This document shows positions 51,148 through 60,030 of a stretch of 64,000 nt of DNA, one piece after another. The translations under genes and the position numbers were made by a program. The stretch's first letter is position 1. The number at the start of each line of letters is the position of its first letter. Source of the DNA: Corynebacterium glyciniphilum AJ 3170 (GTDB lineage: Bacteria > Actinomycetota > Actinomycetes > Mycobacteriales > Mycobacteriaceae); contig NZ_VDYZ01000010.1 of the NCBI RefSeq assembly GCF_007673095.1, positions 1-64,000 of the forward strand, written 5' to 3'. Under the pieces are notes generated by a model. It was not told the origin of the DNA, made no database searches, and worked only from the letters and a program-made list of their open reading frames with translations.

Positions 51148-51435
51148 ATGGCGGGGTACAGAATCGACAGAGAGGTCGAGGCCTTCGGTGGACACATCCG
51201 CGGCTGGCGCATGGTCCTTGGATTGACCGCACAGCAGGTTGCGGAGCGTGCCGGCATCACGCGTGACACCCTCCGAAAAATTGAGACGGGTAATCCATCG
51301 GTCAGTTTCGCCAGTGTGACTCAGGTGCTGCGCGCGCTCGGGGTGCTCGACCAGGCGATAGACGCGGTCGACCCGTTGAACAGTGACATCGGACGGCTTC
51401 GTGCGGGAAAGCTGGGAAGGAAGCGTGCGCGATGA
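51148..51435 (+). CDS. hipB: HipB-type antitoxin (XRE helix-turn-helix)
   Basis: The 95-residue protein has an XRE domain (FGGHIRGWRMVLGLTAQQVAERAGITRDTLRKIETGNPSVSFASVTQVLRALG, about 13-66) and a short basic tail. As the antitoxin it should bind HipA and repress the operon. TTGGAG (51135-51140) precedes the ATG. The stop overlaps the hipA start by four bases, as expected for a toxin/antitoxin pair. Confidence 0.86.
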   Translation: MAGYRIDREVEAFGGHIRGWRMVLGLTAQQVAERAGITRDTLRKIETGNPSVSFASVTQVLRALGVLDQAIDAVDPLNSDIGRLRAGKLGRKRAR

Positions 51436-52682
51436 CTACTGTCGAGGTTCACCTTGAAGATGCTGGGCGTACCTGGACGGTGGGACAGGCACACGTCACC
51501 CGGGGTCGGCGTGGTGAGGTGTCGACGACCTTCCTCTACGATCCGGCTTACCTCGCTGCGGGTGGCATGAACATTGACCCTGGTCTCCTCCCCGTCTCCG
51601 GAACGCAACACCAGCGCGGCCTTCTCCGAGCATTCGCTGACAGTGCACCGGACCGGTGGGGCCGCAATCTTCTGGACAAGGCGGAACGCAGCCGTGCCCG
51701 AAAAGACAACAGCGTGCCCCGGCGACTCGATGAACTCGATTACCTGCTGGGTGTCAGTGATGACACACGCCAGGGTGCCCTACGTTTCCGCCTGCAGGGA
51801 CAAGCAGAGTACCTGGGGGAGCGGGCGAACGTTCCCCCACTACTGGATCTGCCGAAACTGCTGCGCGCCAGTGATGAACTGGCGTCCGACCGAGATCCGT
51901 CCTCCGCCGTGAAACAACTACTCGACACAGGCACCACCGGTCTGGGAGGGGCACGACCGAAAGCCTCCGTTCGTCTGCAGGACGGGGCACTTGCGATAGC
52001 GAAGTTCCCGCATTCCGGAGACCAGTGGGACGTGATGGCATGGGAAGCCACCGCACTTGGCCTGTTGGCGAACGCGGGGATACGGGTGCCGCAGCATCAG
52101 CTGACACCTGTCGGCCAGCGTCACGTCCTCGTCCTGAACCGGTTTGACCGGACTCCCTCAGGGGGGCGGGCCGGCTACATCAGCGCAATGACCGCCACCG
52201 GTTCCAGGGACGGCGATCACCGGGACTACGTCGACATCGCCGAAGCGATCCGTGACATCTCGCTCTCCCCGCGGCGTGACCACCATGAACTGTATGACCG
52301 GGTCATCGCGAGTGTTGCCATGGGAAACACCGACGATCACCTACGGAACCACGGGTTCCTCGCAGAGCGCGGCTTCTGGACGCTGAGCCCTGCTTTCGAC
52401 GTGAATCCAACGCCAGACCTCACCAAGAGCCGGGCGACCTCGATCGCCGGCGCCGACACCCAGCCTGATGAGGTCGATGGACTCCTTGCCCTCGCAGAGG
52501 ACTGTGATCTGTCCCTGTCTCAGGCGCGTACACGGATGGAGCACATCGCGGAAGCTTTGAGTGGATGGCGGGAGGTGGCCCGGCGTAAGAGAATCACCGA
52601 GCATGAGATCGCGATGATGGCGGAATCGTTCCAACCGCGCCTGGACAGCGTGGCGACAGCGGGCCGAAGACGTCAGCTGTAG
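51432..52682 (+). CDS. hipA: HipA-family serine/threonine kinase toxin
   Basis: The 416-residue HipA protein has an N-terminal subdomain, then GTTGLGGARPKASV (the Gly-rich P-loop carrying the autophosphorylation Ser position in the family), AIAKFPHSGDQWD (ATP-binding Lys), LVLNRFDR, the catalytic loop MGNTDDHLRNHGFL and the metal-binding PAFDVNP. E. coli HipA phosphorylates glutamyl-tRNA synthetase and causes dormancy. All the key kinase motifs look intact. At 416 residues it is close to the family length of about 440. Confidence 0.9.
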   Translation: MTTVEVHLEDAGRTWTVGQAHVTRGRRGEVSTTFLYDPAYLAAGGMNIDPGLLPVSGTQHQRGLLRAFADSAPDRWGRNLLDKAERSRARKDNSVPRRLDELDYLLGVSDDTRQGALRFRLQGQAEYLGERANVPPLLDLPKLLRASDELASDRDPSSAVKQLLDTGTTGLGGARPKASVRLQDGALAIAKFPHSGDQWDVMAWEATALGLLANAGIRVPQHQLTPVGQRHVLVLNRFDRTPSGGRAGYISAMTATGSRDGDHRDYVDIAEAIRDISLSPRRDHHELYDRVIASVAMGNTDDHLRNHGFLAERGFWTLSPAFDVNPTPDLTKSRATSIAGADTQPDEVDGLLALAEDCDLSLSQARTRMEHIAEALSGWREVARRKRITEHEIAMMAESFQPRLDSVATAGRRRQL

Positions 52683-52710
52683 CAGACCGCGCGGTGAGAA
52701 TCCCGCCTCG

Positions 52711-53892
52711 TTATCGGAGGTGTTGATCCGGCAATCGACGCAGCGAGACGGCGCCGAGTGCCGCGAGAATCGCGGCGGCGATCAGCATTGCGGTGGTGAA
52801 GCCCGCGTGTTCGACGGCGAAGCCGGTTATCAGTGGACCGCCGGCGAGTCCCACGGCGTAGGCCAGTGTGTAGAGAGAGAATGAGCCACCCAGTGTTGGT
52901 GGTTGTGCTTTGAACCCCTGCTCACTGATCAGCGTTGTCGCCGGGGCGTGGAGGAGGGCAGCGGACAGGCCGAGCAGGCCCATGCCGATCGCCGTCTGCC
53001 ACAGTTCGGTTGAATAGCCCACCGTGAGGAGCGAAGCGACGACGGCTACGATCCCGAGTCCGATGAGGATGCGCGACGACACCGAAGCCACCAGGCCACC
53101 GACAATCGGGTTGGCGATGACGCCTGTAAGGGCGGCGAGTCCGAACAGCAGGCCGATGGTCAGTGCGCTGGCATTCAGGTGGACGGGCAGGACAGGTTCG
53201 ACGCCTGCCATCACGGCGGCACCGATCACGATGGCCACGACGATGGACACTGAGCCGGGAACCCGGAGGACCGCGAAAGGACCGGAGGTGTCGTCGGCGA
53301 CGCGGGGTGAGTCCTTGACCAGGATGATCCGGAGGACGCCGTCGATCAGTGCGACGGCGGCGGCGAACAGGAACGGTGAGGCGGTGCCGAAGTGTTCGAC
53401 CATGACACCGGCCAGGGGCGGGCCGATGAGTACTCCGACGGTGATCATGGAGATCGCGATTCCCATCTGCTGGCCGCGTTTCTCGAAGGTGGTTGTCGCT
53501 GCGATCAGTGACAGGGCGGCGACCCAGGACATGCCGCCGGATATCCCTTGGGCGGTCCGCGCGAGCAGCAGCAACCAGTACGGGCCACCGGTGGCGAACA
53601 GCAGGGTGGCGGCGGCGAGGCCGACCATCCCGATCAGCAAGGGGGTTTTCGGTCCGTACCGGTCGACGAAGCGTCCGGCGACAAGAGCTGAGATCACCAC
53701 GGCCACCGCATAGGAGGCGAACAGGACGCCGGTCCACGTAGGGCCCGCGTCGACGACACTGGGCAGCAGGGGGAGGACGGGCACTGCGAGCCCGACGACG
53801 AGATTGTCGGTGAAGAGCGCGATCGAGGCGACGATCAGGGCACGGGTTGATGAGGTACCCCGCGGTGACGGGGAGGAATCATGGACAGTCAC
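52711..53892 (-). CDS. MFS drug efflux transporter, DHA1 type (4)
   Basis: The 393-residue protein has 12 membrane helices. It shows FTDNLVVGLAVPVLPLL near the start, LVAGRFVDRYGPKTPLLIGMVG (motif A), RTAQGISGGMSWVAALSLIAATT and GVLIGPPLAGVMVEHFG (motif C). It is likely to expel drugs by proton antiport. GTG at 53892 begins 16 bases after the stop of the TetR gene, so the repressor and pump share a transcript. Confidence 0.88.
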   Translation of the reverse strand: MTVHDSSPSPRGTSSTRALIVASIALFTDNLVVGLAVPVLPLLPSVVDAGPTWTGVLFASYAVAVVISALVAGRFVDRYGPKTPLLIGMVGLAAATLLFATGGPYWLLLLARTAQGISGGMSWVAALSLIAATTTFEKRGQQMGIAISMITVGVLIGPPLAGVMVEHFGTASPFLFAAAVALIDGVLRIILVKDSPRVADDTSGPFAVLRVPGSVSIVVAIVIGAAVMAGVEPVLPVHLNASALTIGLLFGLAALTGVIANPIVGGLVASVSSRILIGLGIVAVVASLLTVGYSTELWQTAIGMGLLGLSAALLHAPATTLISEQGFKAQPPTLGGSFSLYTLAYAVGLAGGPLITGFAVEHAGFTTAMLIAAAILAALGAVSLRRLPDQHLR

Positions 53893-53908
53893 GATGTATC
53901 GGTGTTCC

Positions 53909-54517
53909 TTAGGTGTTGAGCAACCCCCTCACCAGCGCTGACATTGCAGCGTCCAGGTCATCGGGGTGCGGGAGATCGTGTGGTCGGGTCACCGCGGTGA
54001 CGGTGAGACCCTGGAGAAGGGTGAGAACCATGCCGGCGACCGTCTCCGTGGACGGTGCAGGGGCCTGTCGTGATGTCTGTAGGACGACGGCATCAGCGAT
54101 GCGGTCCTTCCATGCGTCCAGTGCGTGGGTCTTGGCGTCGCCGGGGTCTGTTGCCTGTGGGGCGACGAGGACCGTGGTGGAAGCCAGCGCCCTGAACTGG
54201 TCGTCTCTCTGCAGTAGCGTGACATAGCCGGTGAGGAGGTCAGTCAGCCACCGGATGGAGTCCTTGACGGCGGGATTCTCGGGGAGGTCGTCAGTGAAGA
54301 GCCGGTTCCCGTAGGTGCGCCATCCCCACTCGAGTGCGGCTGACAGCAGGTCAGTCTTGGATCGGAAGTGGTGGTTGAGCGCCCCGCGGGTGACGCCGGC
54401 ACGTTCGGCGATGTGCTCGAACGTTGCCCCCCTCCACCCCTTCGATTCGAAGGACATCAACGCCGCCTGCAGCAGCGCCAGACGCGTCTTTTCCGCGTCC
54501 TCGGCTGTTCGTCTCAT
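53909..54517 (-). CDS. TetR-family repressor (3) upstream of an MFS gene
   Basis: The 202-residue protein has the HTH KTRLALLQAALMSFESKGWRGATFEHIAERAGVTRGALNHHFRSKTDLLSAAL (about 10-62) and a TetR_C ligand domain. The ATG at 54517 sits inside the palindrome TACATACA-N8-TGTATGTA, and TAGTTT six bases ahead acts as a leaderless -10. It therefore represses itself and the pump gene behind it. This is a typical single-operon TetR-MFS resistance unit. Confidence 0.9.
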   Translation of the reverse strand: MRRTAEDAEKTRLALLQAALMSFESKGWRGATFEHIAERAGVTRGALNHHFRSKTDLLSAALEWGWRTYGNRLFTDDLPENPAVKDSIRWLTDLLTGYVTLLQRDDQFRALASTTVLVAPQATDPGDAKTHALDAWKDRIADAVVLQTSRQAPAPSTETVAGMVLTLLQGLTVTAVTRPHDLPHPDDLDAAMSALVRGLLNT

Positions 54518-54540
54518 ACATACAAACTAGCATGTATGTA
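54517..54540. promoter_or_regulatory. TetR autoregulatory operator
   Basis: TACATACA (54517-54524) and TGTATGTA (54533-54540) form a perfect eight-base inverted repeat with an eight-base spacer that contains the -10 box of the tetR gene. The left arm runs into the start codon. Confidence 0.82.
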
Positions 54541-54579
54541 AAAGGGGTCAAGCCAGCGTCACTGGAGACGTCGGCTGGT

Positions 54580-55215
54580 TCAGAATTGCCTGGGCTTCCG
54601 CCAGGTCAGTAGATAGCGCCAGAACAGTAGACGACGTACCCGGGCCCCGGGCAGAACAGCAGCTGCCGTCTCGGCGACCTCACGGGTGTTCAACGCCGGC
54701 GAGAGGTTCACCGGCATGACGTCATCGGCGGGATCTGTGGCATATGGATTCCGGAATCCCAGTGACTGTCTGACGAGGAAGAATCCCCCGAGTATGTGGT
54801 GGGTGGCGGTTGCCGCGAGCTCAATCGGCCACTCGCGCCGGAGGTCGGTTTTCGGTAGCGCGATAGCGGCGAGTATTCCTCCGGGACGCAGCGCGTCGGC
54901 AAGTACCGGCAGCACATCCGTCAACTCCATGTGGTGCAGCGTGCTGATCGAGACGACAGCATCATAGGTGTCCGGCGAGGGAGGCGACTCCAGCACATCT
55001 GCGACAGTGCACGTCACGTTATCCGGGACGTGTCGCCGTGCCCGGTCGATCATCCGGGGAACCCGGTCGAGCGCATCGACGTGGGGCGCATGTTCGGCGG
55101 CCTTGGCCGCGAACGTTCCGGAACCACAACCTACGTCCAGCACCCGGTCGCAGACCTCCGGCAACTGCCGGAGGAGCAGCCGGTGGTAGTAGGCGTTGTG
55201 GTCCCAGGGGAACAT
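54580..55215 (-). CDS. Class I SAM-dependent methyltransferase (1)
   Basis: The 211-residue protein begins MFPWDHNAYYHRLLLRQLPEVCDRVLDVGCGSGTFAAKAAEHAP, with the SAM motif I VLDVGCGSG (about 25-33), then DALDRVPRMIDRARRH (motif II), VADVLESPPSPDTYDAVVSISTLHHMEL (motif III/IV) and LRPGGILAAIAL. The fold is of the Methyltransf_11 type; no substrate is evident. The C-terminal part is rich in hydrophobic and basic residues. It is followed at once by the small PLDc_N-like gene on the same strand. Confidence 0.85.
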   Translation of the reverse strand: MFPWDHNAYYHRLLLRQLPEVCDRVLDVGCGSGTFAAKAAEHAPHVDALDRVPRMIDRARRHVPDNVTCTVADVLESPPSPDTYDAVVSISTLHHMELTDVLPVLADALRPGGILAAIALPKTDLRREWPIELAATATHHILGGFFLVRQSLGFRNPYATDPADDVMPVNLSPALNTREVAETAAAVLPGARVRRLLFWRYLLTWRKPRQF

Positions 55216-55224
55216 GACCGCATG

Positions 55225-55503
55225 CTACCTGGGCTGCGGGACATCATTCTTCGTGAACTGCCCGGTCCGTCCCCACAGGAACCACAGGGCCGCGCCGAGG
55301 ATAGGGAAGGCCAGGATCAGGAGGATCCACACGGCCTTTCCACCGGCCGCTAGGACATCACTGGTGGCCACACTGACGATGGCGGCGATGACGAAGGCCA
55401 GGATCGCGAGACCGATGACCGCGATAACGACGAGCAGGGCGATGGCCCAGCCGCTGGACAGGCTGCCGTCGGAGTTGGTGACGGCGGCAAGTGTGTACTG
55501 CAT
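55225..55503 (-). CDS. Small membrane protein with PLDc_N-type domain
   Basis: The 92-residue protein has two membrane helices (about 19-45 and 56-76). The ending KAVWILLILAFPILGAALWFLWGRTGQF matches the PLDc_N family, found alone or before phospholipase D-like domains. As a stand-alone protein its role is unknown, and in actinobacteria it is a common small transmembrane protein. GAGGAATC precedes the ATG. It lies between two methyltransferase genes on the same strand. Confidence 0.8.
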   Translation of the reverse strand: MQYTLAAVTNSDGSLSSGWAIALLVVIAVIGLAILAFVIAAIVSVATSDVLAAGGKAVWILLILAFPILGAALWFLWGRTGQFTKNDVPQPR

Positions 55504-55606
55504 GATTCCTCCATGGATGGTGGGGATTGAACTCGGCTATTATCTGGCGCTGAGTCCAGTGCCCGCATCATCCCACGGTCTGATTATTCTTGGACGCCGC
55601 CCTCCG

Positions 55607-56407
55607 TCACCGTCGTGCCTCGATGAGATGCCGACTCGAGTAGGCGATGAACGGACGGCCGGCGCGCATCTGCGCATCCAGCTCGCGCAGCCTGCTGCTG
55701 TACCGGTCCACGGAGAAATCCGGGACCCACCACACGCATTTGCGCAGAATCCACACCACGGCTCCCACATCGAAGAACTCCATCCGGCAGCGTGCCTTCT
55801 CCAGACGTTCCACAGTCAACCCCGCCGCCTCGGCGGCGGCGACTTCTCCGTCAGGCCCCTCGGGATCGCGGTCTTTGCGTTCCGCTGGGCGGGGGCCGAG
55901 AAAGAACTCGATGAGTTCGAATCCGGAGGCCGGTCCCACGTGTTGTGCCAGGTAGTGTCCGCCGGGTTTCAGGACGCGGTGGATTTCCTCCCAGTTCGGG
56001 GTCACCGGGTGGCGGGCGCTGACCAGATCGAAGGAACGGTCGGGAAAGGGGAGTGGGTCATTGCCGGATACGGCGGTCTCGACGACATCGACGCCTCGCG
56101 GTTCCAGGAGTTCGCGTGCACGGTCAGCATTCGGCGCCCATGCTTCGGTCACGGTCATGTGGTGCGGCAGCGTCGGGGCCTCATTCACGACCTCGCCGCC
56201 GCCGGTGTCGATGTCCAGGGCTGCGACGCTGGAGGTATCGGAGGCATCGGGATCCGACTCCGCCAGAGCACCCAGGCGGGCTGCCAGCAGGCCCGCATAC
56301 CCCCAGGGTGGCCGTTCCTCAGTGGCCCGGCCGTCCAGCCAATCGAAGCCCCATCCGTCCACGTCGGCGGTTTCTGCTTCGACGACGAGCTCATCGAAAG
56401 ATCTCAT
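55607..56407 (-). CDS. Class I SAM-dependent methyltransferase (2)
   Basis: The 266-residue protein begins MRSFDELVVEAETADVDGWGFDWLDGRATEERPPWGYAGLL, a pattern seen in actinobacterial methyltransferases. It continues AALDIDTGGGEVVNE (SAM motif I), VTEAWAPNADRARELLEPRGVDVV, PLPFPDRSFDLVSARHPV and EIHRVLKPGGHYLAQHVG. TACAGT stands seven bases before the ATG at 56407, so the leaderless start there is preferred to the longer frame reaching 56476. The target molecule is unknown. Confidence 0.85.
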   Translation of the reverse strand: MRSFDELVVEAETADVDGWGFDWLDGRATEERPPWGYAGLLAARLGALAESDPDASDTSSVAALDIDTGGGEVVNEAPTLPHHMTVTEAWAPNADRARELLEPRGVDVVETAVSGNDPLPFPDRSFDLVSARHPVTPNWEEIHRVLKPGGHYLAQHVGPASGFELIEFFLGPRPAERKDRDPEGPDGEVAAAEAAGLTVERLEKARCRMEFFDVGAVVWILRKCVWWVPDFSVDRYSSRLRELDAQMRAGRPFIAYSSRHLIEARR

Positions 56408-56446
56408 GGTGACGACTGTATCGGACGGTCGGAGGCACCCTGTTTC

Positions 56447-56476
56447 TTGACCGTGCGACAATTCTCGCACTATCAT
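56447..56476 (+). promoter_or_regulatory. Promoter with ArsR-type operator filling the spacer
   Basis: TTGACC (56447-56452) and TATCAT (56471-56476) form a sigma-70-like promoter with an 18-base spacer. That spacer is exactly the inverted repeat GTGCGA-CAATTC-TCGCAC (56453-56470). A dimeric repressor bound there would block RNA polymerase. It precedes the ArsR-type gene by 35 bases. Confidence 0.72.
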
Positions 56477-56511
56477 CGTGCGGAAATAGTCGAACGAATA
56501 AGGAGCACGAC

Positions 56512-56835
56512 ATGTCCCCGTCCCGGACCTACGAACATCCCGACACCGACGACATCACCATCCACCGGGTGCTCTTCGCGCTCAGTGAACCCCTGAGATT
56601 GAACATGGTGCGGATCCTGGCCGACCGGGGCGAGGTCGACAGCATCGACCTCGGACCCGACCTGCCACGCTCCACGCTGACCCATCACACCAGCCTCCTA
56701 CGGGAATCGGGCGTGGTCTTCGTCCGCGCGGAAGGACGGAAGTGCATGATCCGGTTACGCACGGCCGACCTTGAATCACGGTTCCCGGGGCTCGTCGACA
56801 CCGTGCTGAGCGGATATGAGGAGGTAGGGCAGTGA
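56512..56835 (+). CDS. ArsR-type helix-turn-helix regulator
   Basis: The 107-residue winged-helix protein has HRVLFALSEPLRLNMVRILADRGEVDSIDLGPDLPRSTLTHHTSLLRESGVVFVRAEGRKCMIRLR. This is the ArsR pattern: DNA-binding helix DLPRSTLTHHTSLLRESG and a beta wing. No obvious metal-binding cysteines (one Cys only), so it probably senses a drug or redox signal. AAGGAGC precedes the ATG. Its last four bases overlap the GTG of the MFS gene, which it should repress. Confidence 0.87.
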   Translation: MSPSRTYEHPDTDDITIHRVLFALSEPLRLNMVRILADRGEVDSIDLGPDLPRSTLTHHTSLLRESGVVFVRAEGRKCMIRLRTADLESRFPGLVDTVLSGYEEVGQ

Positions 56836-58007
56836 TCCGGAAGGTCTGGCCACTCACCGTCGCCGCCGTCGCACTCGGCATCGACGCCTACGTCCTCGCC
56901 GGCGTCCTACCCCAGATCGCCGACTCCCTGTCCACCACTGCAGCGATGATCGGACTCGGTGTCACCGCGTTCACTGCCGCGTACGCGGTGGCGGGTCCCC
57001 TGTTGTCAGGACGGCTGACCCGCGGCAGCACCGCCCGTGCGTTGTTGATCGCCCTCGGCGTGTTCAATCTCGGCAATCTCATCACCACCCTGGCGCCCGG
57101 AGTGGAGGTTTTCCTCCTTTCACGGGTCATCGCCGGCGCTGGTGCCGGCATCCTCACCGCAGTCGCGACGGCGACGGCTGCAGCGATGGTGGAGGACGCC
57201 GAACGGGGCCGCGCGATGTCGATGGTCACCTTCGGATTGTCCGCCGGAACAGTCGCCGGAGTCCCGGTCGGCATGCTGATCGGCGACACCGCAGGTTGGC
57301 GGTGGACGATGGCCCTGGTCGTCGCATTCGGAGTCTGCAGCATGGTGGTACTGGCCACGCGCGCCCGCAGCCTCCCGGTGCTGGACAGCGGTGGAGGCAC
57401 ACCTGTGTTCAGCGTGCTGCGTTCGGCGAAGACCGTTCTCGGCGTCCTGTCGGCTTTTCTTCTCGGTATCGCCAGCCTCGGGCTCTACACCTATCTCCTG
57501 CCGATGGCGGAATCCCGCGGCCTCGGGGACTGGGGATTCGCACTGGTCTGGGCCTGGGGGATCGGTGGTGTCGGAGCGACGGCACTGATCGGACGGCCGC
57601 TCGACCGTGTCGGCCCGCGACCCTTCCTCATCGTCCTGCCGGTGATCCTCGCGCTCGGTTTCGCTGTGGCTTGGCTCAGCGGCAATCCCGTCGCGTGGAT
57701 CATCGCCGCGGTGCTGTGGGGCGGGGCAGGGTGGGCGACGGTCCCCACACTGCAGCAGGCGTTGACCGCCGACCGGCCGGCTCAGGCCATGCCGGTCATC
57801 GCCTTCCAGATGGCGGCGATGTACCTCGGCTCAGCCGTCGGCGCCGCGCTCGGAAGCAGCCTGCTCAGCGGTGGCACAGTCGCCGCGGACCTTGCCGGAT
57901 GGGCGCTGATCCCCGCCCTGGCAGCGCTGTTGTCAGCCGGGACGGTCAGCCTGCGATACCTGCAGGCGAAAGGCTCTGTCAGGACTGCAGGTCGATCAGT
58001 ACCTTGA
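56832..58007 (+). CDS. MFS transporter, DHA1 type (5)
   Basis: The 391-residue protein has 12 membrane helices, with VALGIDAYVLAGVLPQIADSL near the start, GPLLSGRLTRGSTARALLIALGVFNLGN (motif A), ARVIAGAGAGI-like SRVIAGAGAGILTAVATATAAAMV, and AGVPVGMLIGDTAGWRWTMAL. The pattern resembles the drug/sugar efflux subfamily of DHA1. Co-transcribed with the ArsR-type gene. The final 29 bases overlap the converging glucose dehydrogenase gene. Confidence 0.88.
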   Translation: MIRKVWPLTVAAVALGIDAYVLAGVLPQIADSLSTTAAMIGLGVTAFTAAYAVAGPLLSGRLTRGSTARALLIALGVFNLGNLITTLAPGVEVFLLSRVIAGAGAGILTAVATATAAAMVEDAERGRAMSMVTFGLSAGTVAGVPVGMLIGDTAGWRWTMALVVAFGVCSMVVLATRARSLPVLDSGGGTPVFSVLRSAKTVLGVLSAFLLGIASLGLYTYLLPMAESRGLGDWGFALVWAWGIGGVGATALIGRPLDRVGPRPFLIVLPVILALGFAVAWLSGNPVAWIIAAVLWGGAGWATVPTLQQALTADRPAQAMPVIAFQMAAMYLGSAVGAALGSSLLSGGTVAADLAGWALIPALAALLSAGTVSLRYLQAKGSVRTAGRSVP

Positions 58008-59028
58008 TGTCGTCGTCCTGGTGCTCGAACGCCTCGGCGAACCGCGACAGCGGCACGGTCCGGGTAATCAGCGACGACAACCAGTCGCGGTCGGCCTTGC
58101 CCAGCACTTCTGCCGCGGTACGCCAGTGGTCAACATTGGCGTTGACCGAGCCAACCACGGCAGTGTTGTTGAGCACCATGCCTTTACCGGCAGCTGCGAT
58201 GTCGACCTCCATCTCGTCACCCTCGCGGATGCCCAGCAGGCAGATCACCGGATAGGGGTGCTCGTGGGTGAGCGCGGCACCGACGAGCGGGCCGGCGCCG
58301 GTGGTCTCGATGACGATGTCCGGGTCGACCGAGTCCAGGATCTCCCGGAATTCTCCGGTGTGGTACTCGGCGCCCAGGTCGGCGACGAGTTTCGGCTTGA
58401 TGCCCTCGGTGACGCGGTCGACGACGTGGACGTCCAGACCGCGTTGCTTGCCGATCAGCGCGGCCAGCAGGCCGACGGGCCCGGCCCCGGTCACCACCAC
58501 CGAGGACGGTTCGAACCAGGCGCGGTTGCCGAGACGGTCCACCTGGTCCCAGGCCTTGGCGACCACCGATGTCGGTTCCAGCAGGGCACCGGCGATGCCG
58601 AGGGCTTCGTCGACCTTGACCACGAAGTCCTTGTCGATGACCCACTGCTCGGCACCGAAGCCGTCGATCTCCTTGATGCCACGTTCGCGGTACTTTCCGT
58701 TACGGCACATGTCGAACTCGCCCCGGGCACACGCTCCGCAGGGCTCCGGGTCGGGGCGTCGTACCACGCCCACCACATGGTCACCCTCCTTGAATCCGGA
58801 TCCCTCCGGGGCTGAGATCACTTCACCGAGTGACTCGTGACCGATGATCAGCCTTTTGTGGCCTTCCGGGGCCCAGCCGTACCCGCCGGAGTTGAGGTCG
58901 TGGTCGGTGCCGCACACGCCCAGTGCGAGACCTCGCACCAGAAGCTGCCCGTCGCCCGGTGTGGGGGCGTCAAACTCCTCGACGGACAGCGAGTCCGCCT
59001 TTCCCGGTTCTACGGTGATGGCTTTCAT
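57979..59028 (-). CDS. Glucose 1-dehydrogenase-type MDR enzyme
   Basis: The 349-residue zinc-dependent medium-chain dehydrogenase has GVCGTDHDLNSGGYGWAPEGHKRLIIGHESLGEVI (Cys/Asp/His/Glu catalytic zinc site), CGACARGEFDMCRNGKYRERGIKEIDGFGAE, EPTSVVAKAWDQVD and the cofactor loop VVTGAGPVGLLAALIGKQRG. The C-terminal part fits the Glu_dehyd_C domain found in archaeal and actinobacterial glucose dehydrogenases. It oxidises glucose or a related aldose to the lactone. It lies 21 bases after the gluconolactonase gene on the same strand, so the two steps are encoded together. Confidence 0.85.
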   Translation of the reverse strand: MKAITVEPGKADSLSVEEFDAPTPGDGQLLVRGLALGVCGTDHDLNSGGYGWAPEGHKRLIIGHESLGEVISAPEGSGFKEGDHVVGVVRRPDPEPCGACARGEFDMCRNGKYRERGIKEIDGFGAEQWVIDKDFVVKVDEALGIAGALLEPTSVVAKAWDQVDRLGNRAWFEPSSVVVTGAGPVGLLAALIGKQRGLDVHVVDRVTEGIKPKLVADLGAEYHTGEFREILDSVDPDIVIETTGAGPLVGAALTHEHPYPVICLLGIREGDEMEVDIAAAGKGMVLNNTAVVGSVNANVDHWRTAAEVLGKADRDWLSSLITRTVPLSRFAEAFEHQDDDIKVLIDLQS

Positions 59029-59049
59029 GCTTCCTCCTGAGCTAGTGGA

Positions 59050-59928
59050 TTATCCGGCGAACGGCCGTACCGGTTGTCCGCGGGCCCCGGGGACGGCGAC
59101 GTACACCGCACCGGCGGTCGGCTGGGTGCCGTCCGGCACATTCTCCCGGGTCGTGGTGATGAACAACCGGTCCAACTCCGGGCCGCCGAAGGTGCACGCG
59201 GTCACATTGGTCACCGGGAGTTCCACGACGTCGACCAGGACGCCGGAGGGGTCGCGGCACTCGACCCGGGAACCTCCGTAGATAGCCGTCCAGACATTGC
59301 CCTCCGCGTCGACGCACAGACCGTCCGGGCCCCCGGCCGGGTCACCGTCATCGAGAGTGAACAGTGTCCGACCGTCGTGCAGCCCGAGATCGGTGTCCCA
59401 CGAATAGATCGTCGTCGACCGGGTCGGGGTGTCGTTGTAGTACGCCAGTGTTCCGTCGGGGCTCCAGTCCAGACCGTTGGAGACGGTCACACCGTCGCGC
59501 ACGGTCGTCACGGAGGTGTCGCTGGCCACCGAGACGAGGACACCGCCGCCGGACGCCTGGTCATAGCGCATCGATCCGCCGTAGAGGGTGCCGTCCGGTG
59601 CACATCCACCGTCATTGAAGCGCACCTCGGGGGAGTCCAGCACCGTCACGACAGGACGGAGGTCCGACAAGGCGGCATCGTCGGCCAGGCAGACCGCATG
59701 TTCGGTGGCGACCACCGCACCACCGTCGGCACGGGGGCGGAAGAACGCCGCGACCGGGCTGCCCACGTCCGCCGCTGTGACGGAACCGTCCCCGTCGGCG
59801 GTGAGAATCCGACCGGCGGTCATGTCGACGTAGCGCAGCGTGCCTGCCACCGGCGACCCGTCCTGAGGCCACCACACGGGGCCTTCAGCGTGGTAAGCGA
59901 CCGGGTCGGTGAACTGCACTGCCTTCAT
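59050..59928 (-). CDS. SMP-30/gluconolactonase family protein
   Basis: The 292-residue six-bladed beta-propeller starts MKAVQFTDPVAYHAEGPVWW (conserved EGPVW metal Glu) and includes VRFNDGGCAPDGTLYGGSM, NGLDWSPDGTLAYYNDTPT (Asn and Asp metal ligands), GGPDGLCVDAEGNVWTAIYGGSRV and TACTFGGPELDRLFITTT. It hydrolyses gluconolactone or related lactones with Ca2+/Zn2+. TAGACT lies seven bases before the ATG at 59928 (leaderless); the longer frame to 60012 is not used. With the dehydrogenase it would turn glucose into gluconate. Confidence 0.9.
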   Translation of the reverse strand: MKAVQFTDPVAYHAEGPVWWPQDGSPVAGTLRYVDMTAGRILTADGDGSVTAADVGSPVAAFFRPRADGGAVVATEHAVCLADDAALSDLRPVVTVLDSPEVRFNDGGCAPDGTLYGGSMRYDQASGGGVLVSVASDTSVTTVRDGVTVSNGLDWSPDGTLAYYNDTPTRSTTIYSWDTDLGLHDGRTLFTLDDGDPAGGPDGLCVDAEGNVWTAIYGGSRVECRDPSGVLVDVVELPVTNVTACTFGGPELDRLFITTTRENVPDGTQPTAGAVYVAVPGARGQPVRPFAG

Positions 59929-60030
59929 CCCGCCGAGTCTAAGCACACTGCCTGACGGGTGCAGCGGTGACACCCCCGCACCCCACTCGGAGTACCGTGG
60001 CGGCGACATCACCGGCGAGAGGAGAACGAC

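Noticed and set aside
55196..56596. Plus-strand frame of 466 codons
   Set aside because: Antisense to the second methyltransferase and the small PLDc_N-type gene, whose motifs are clear.
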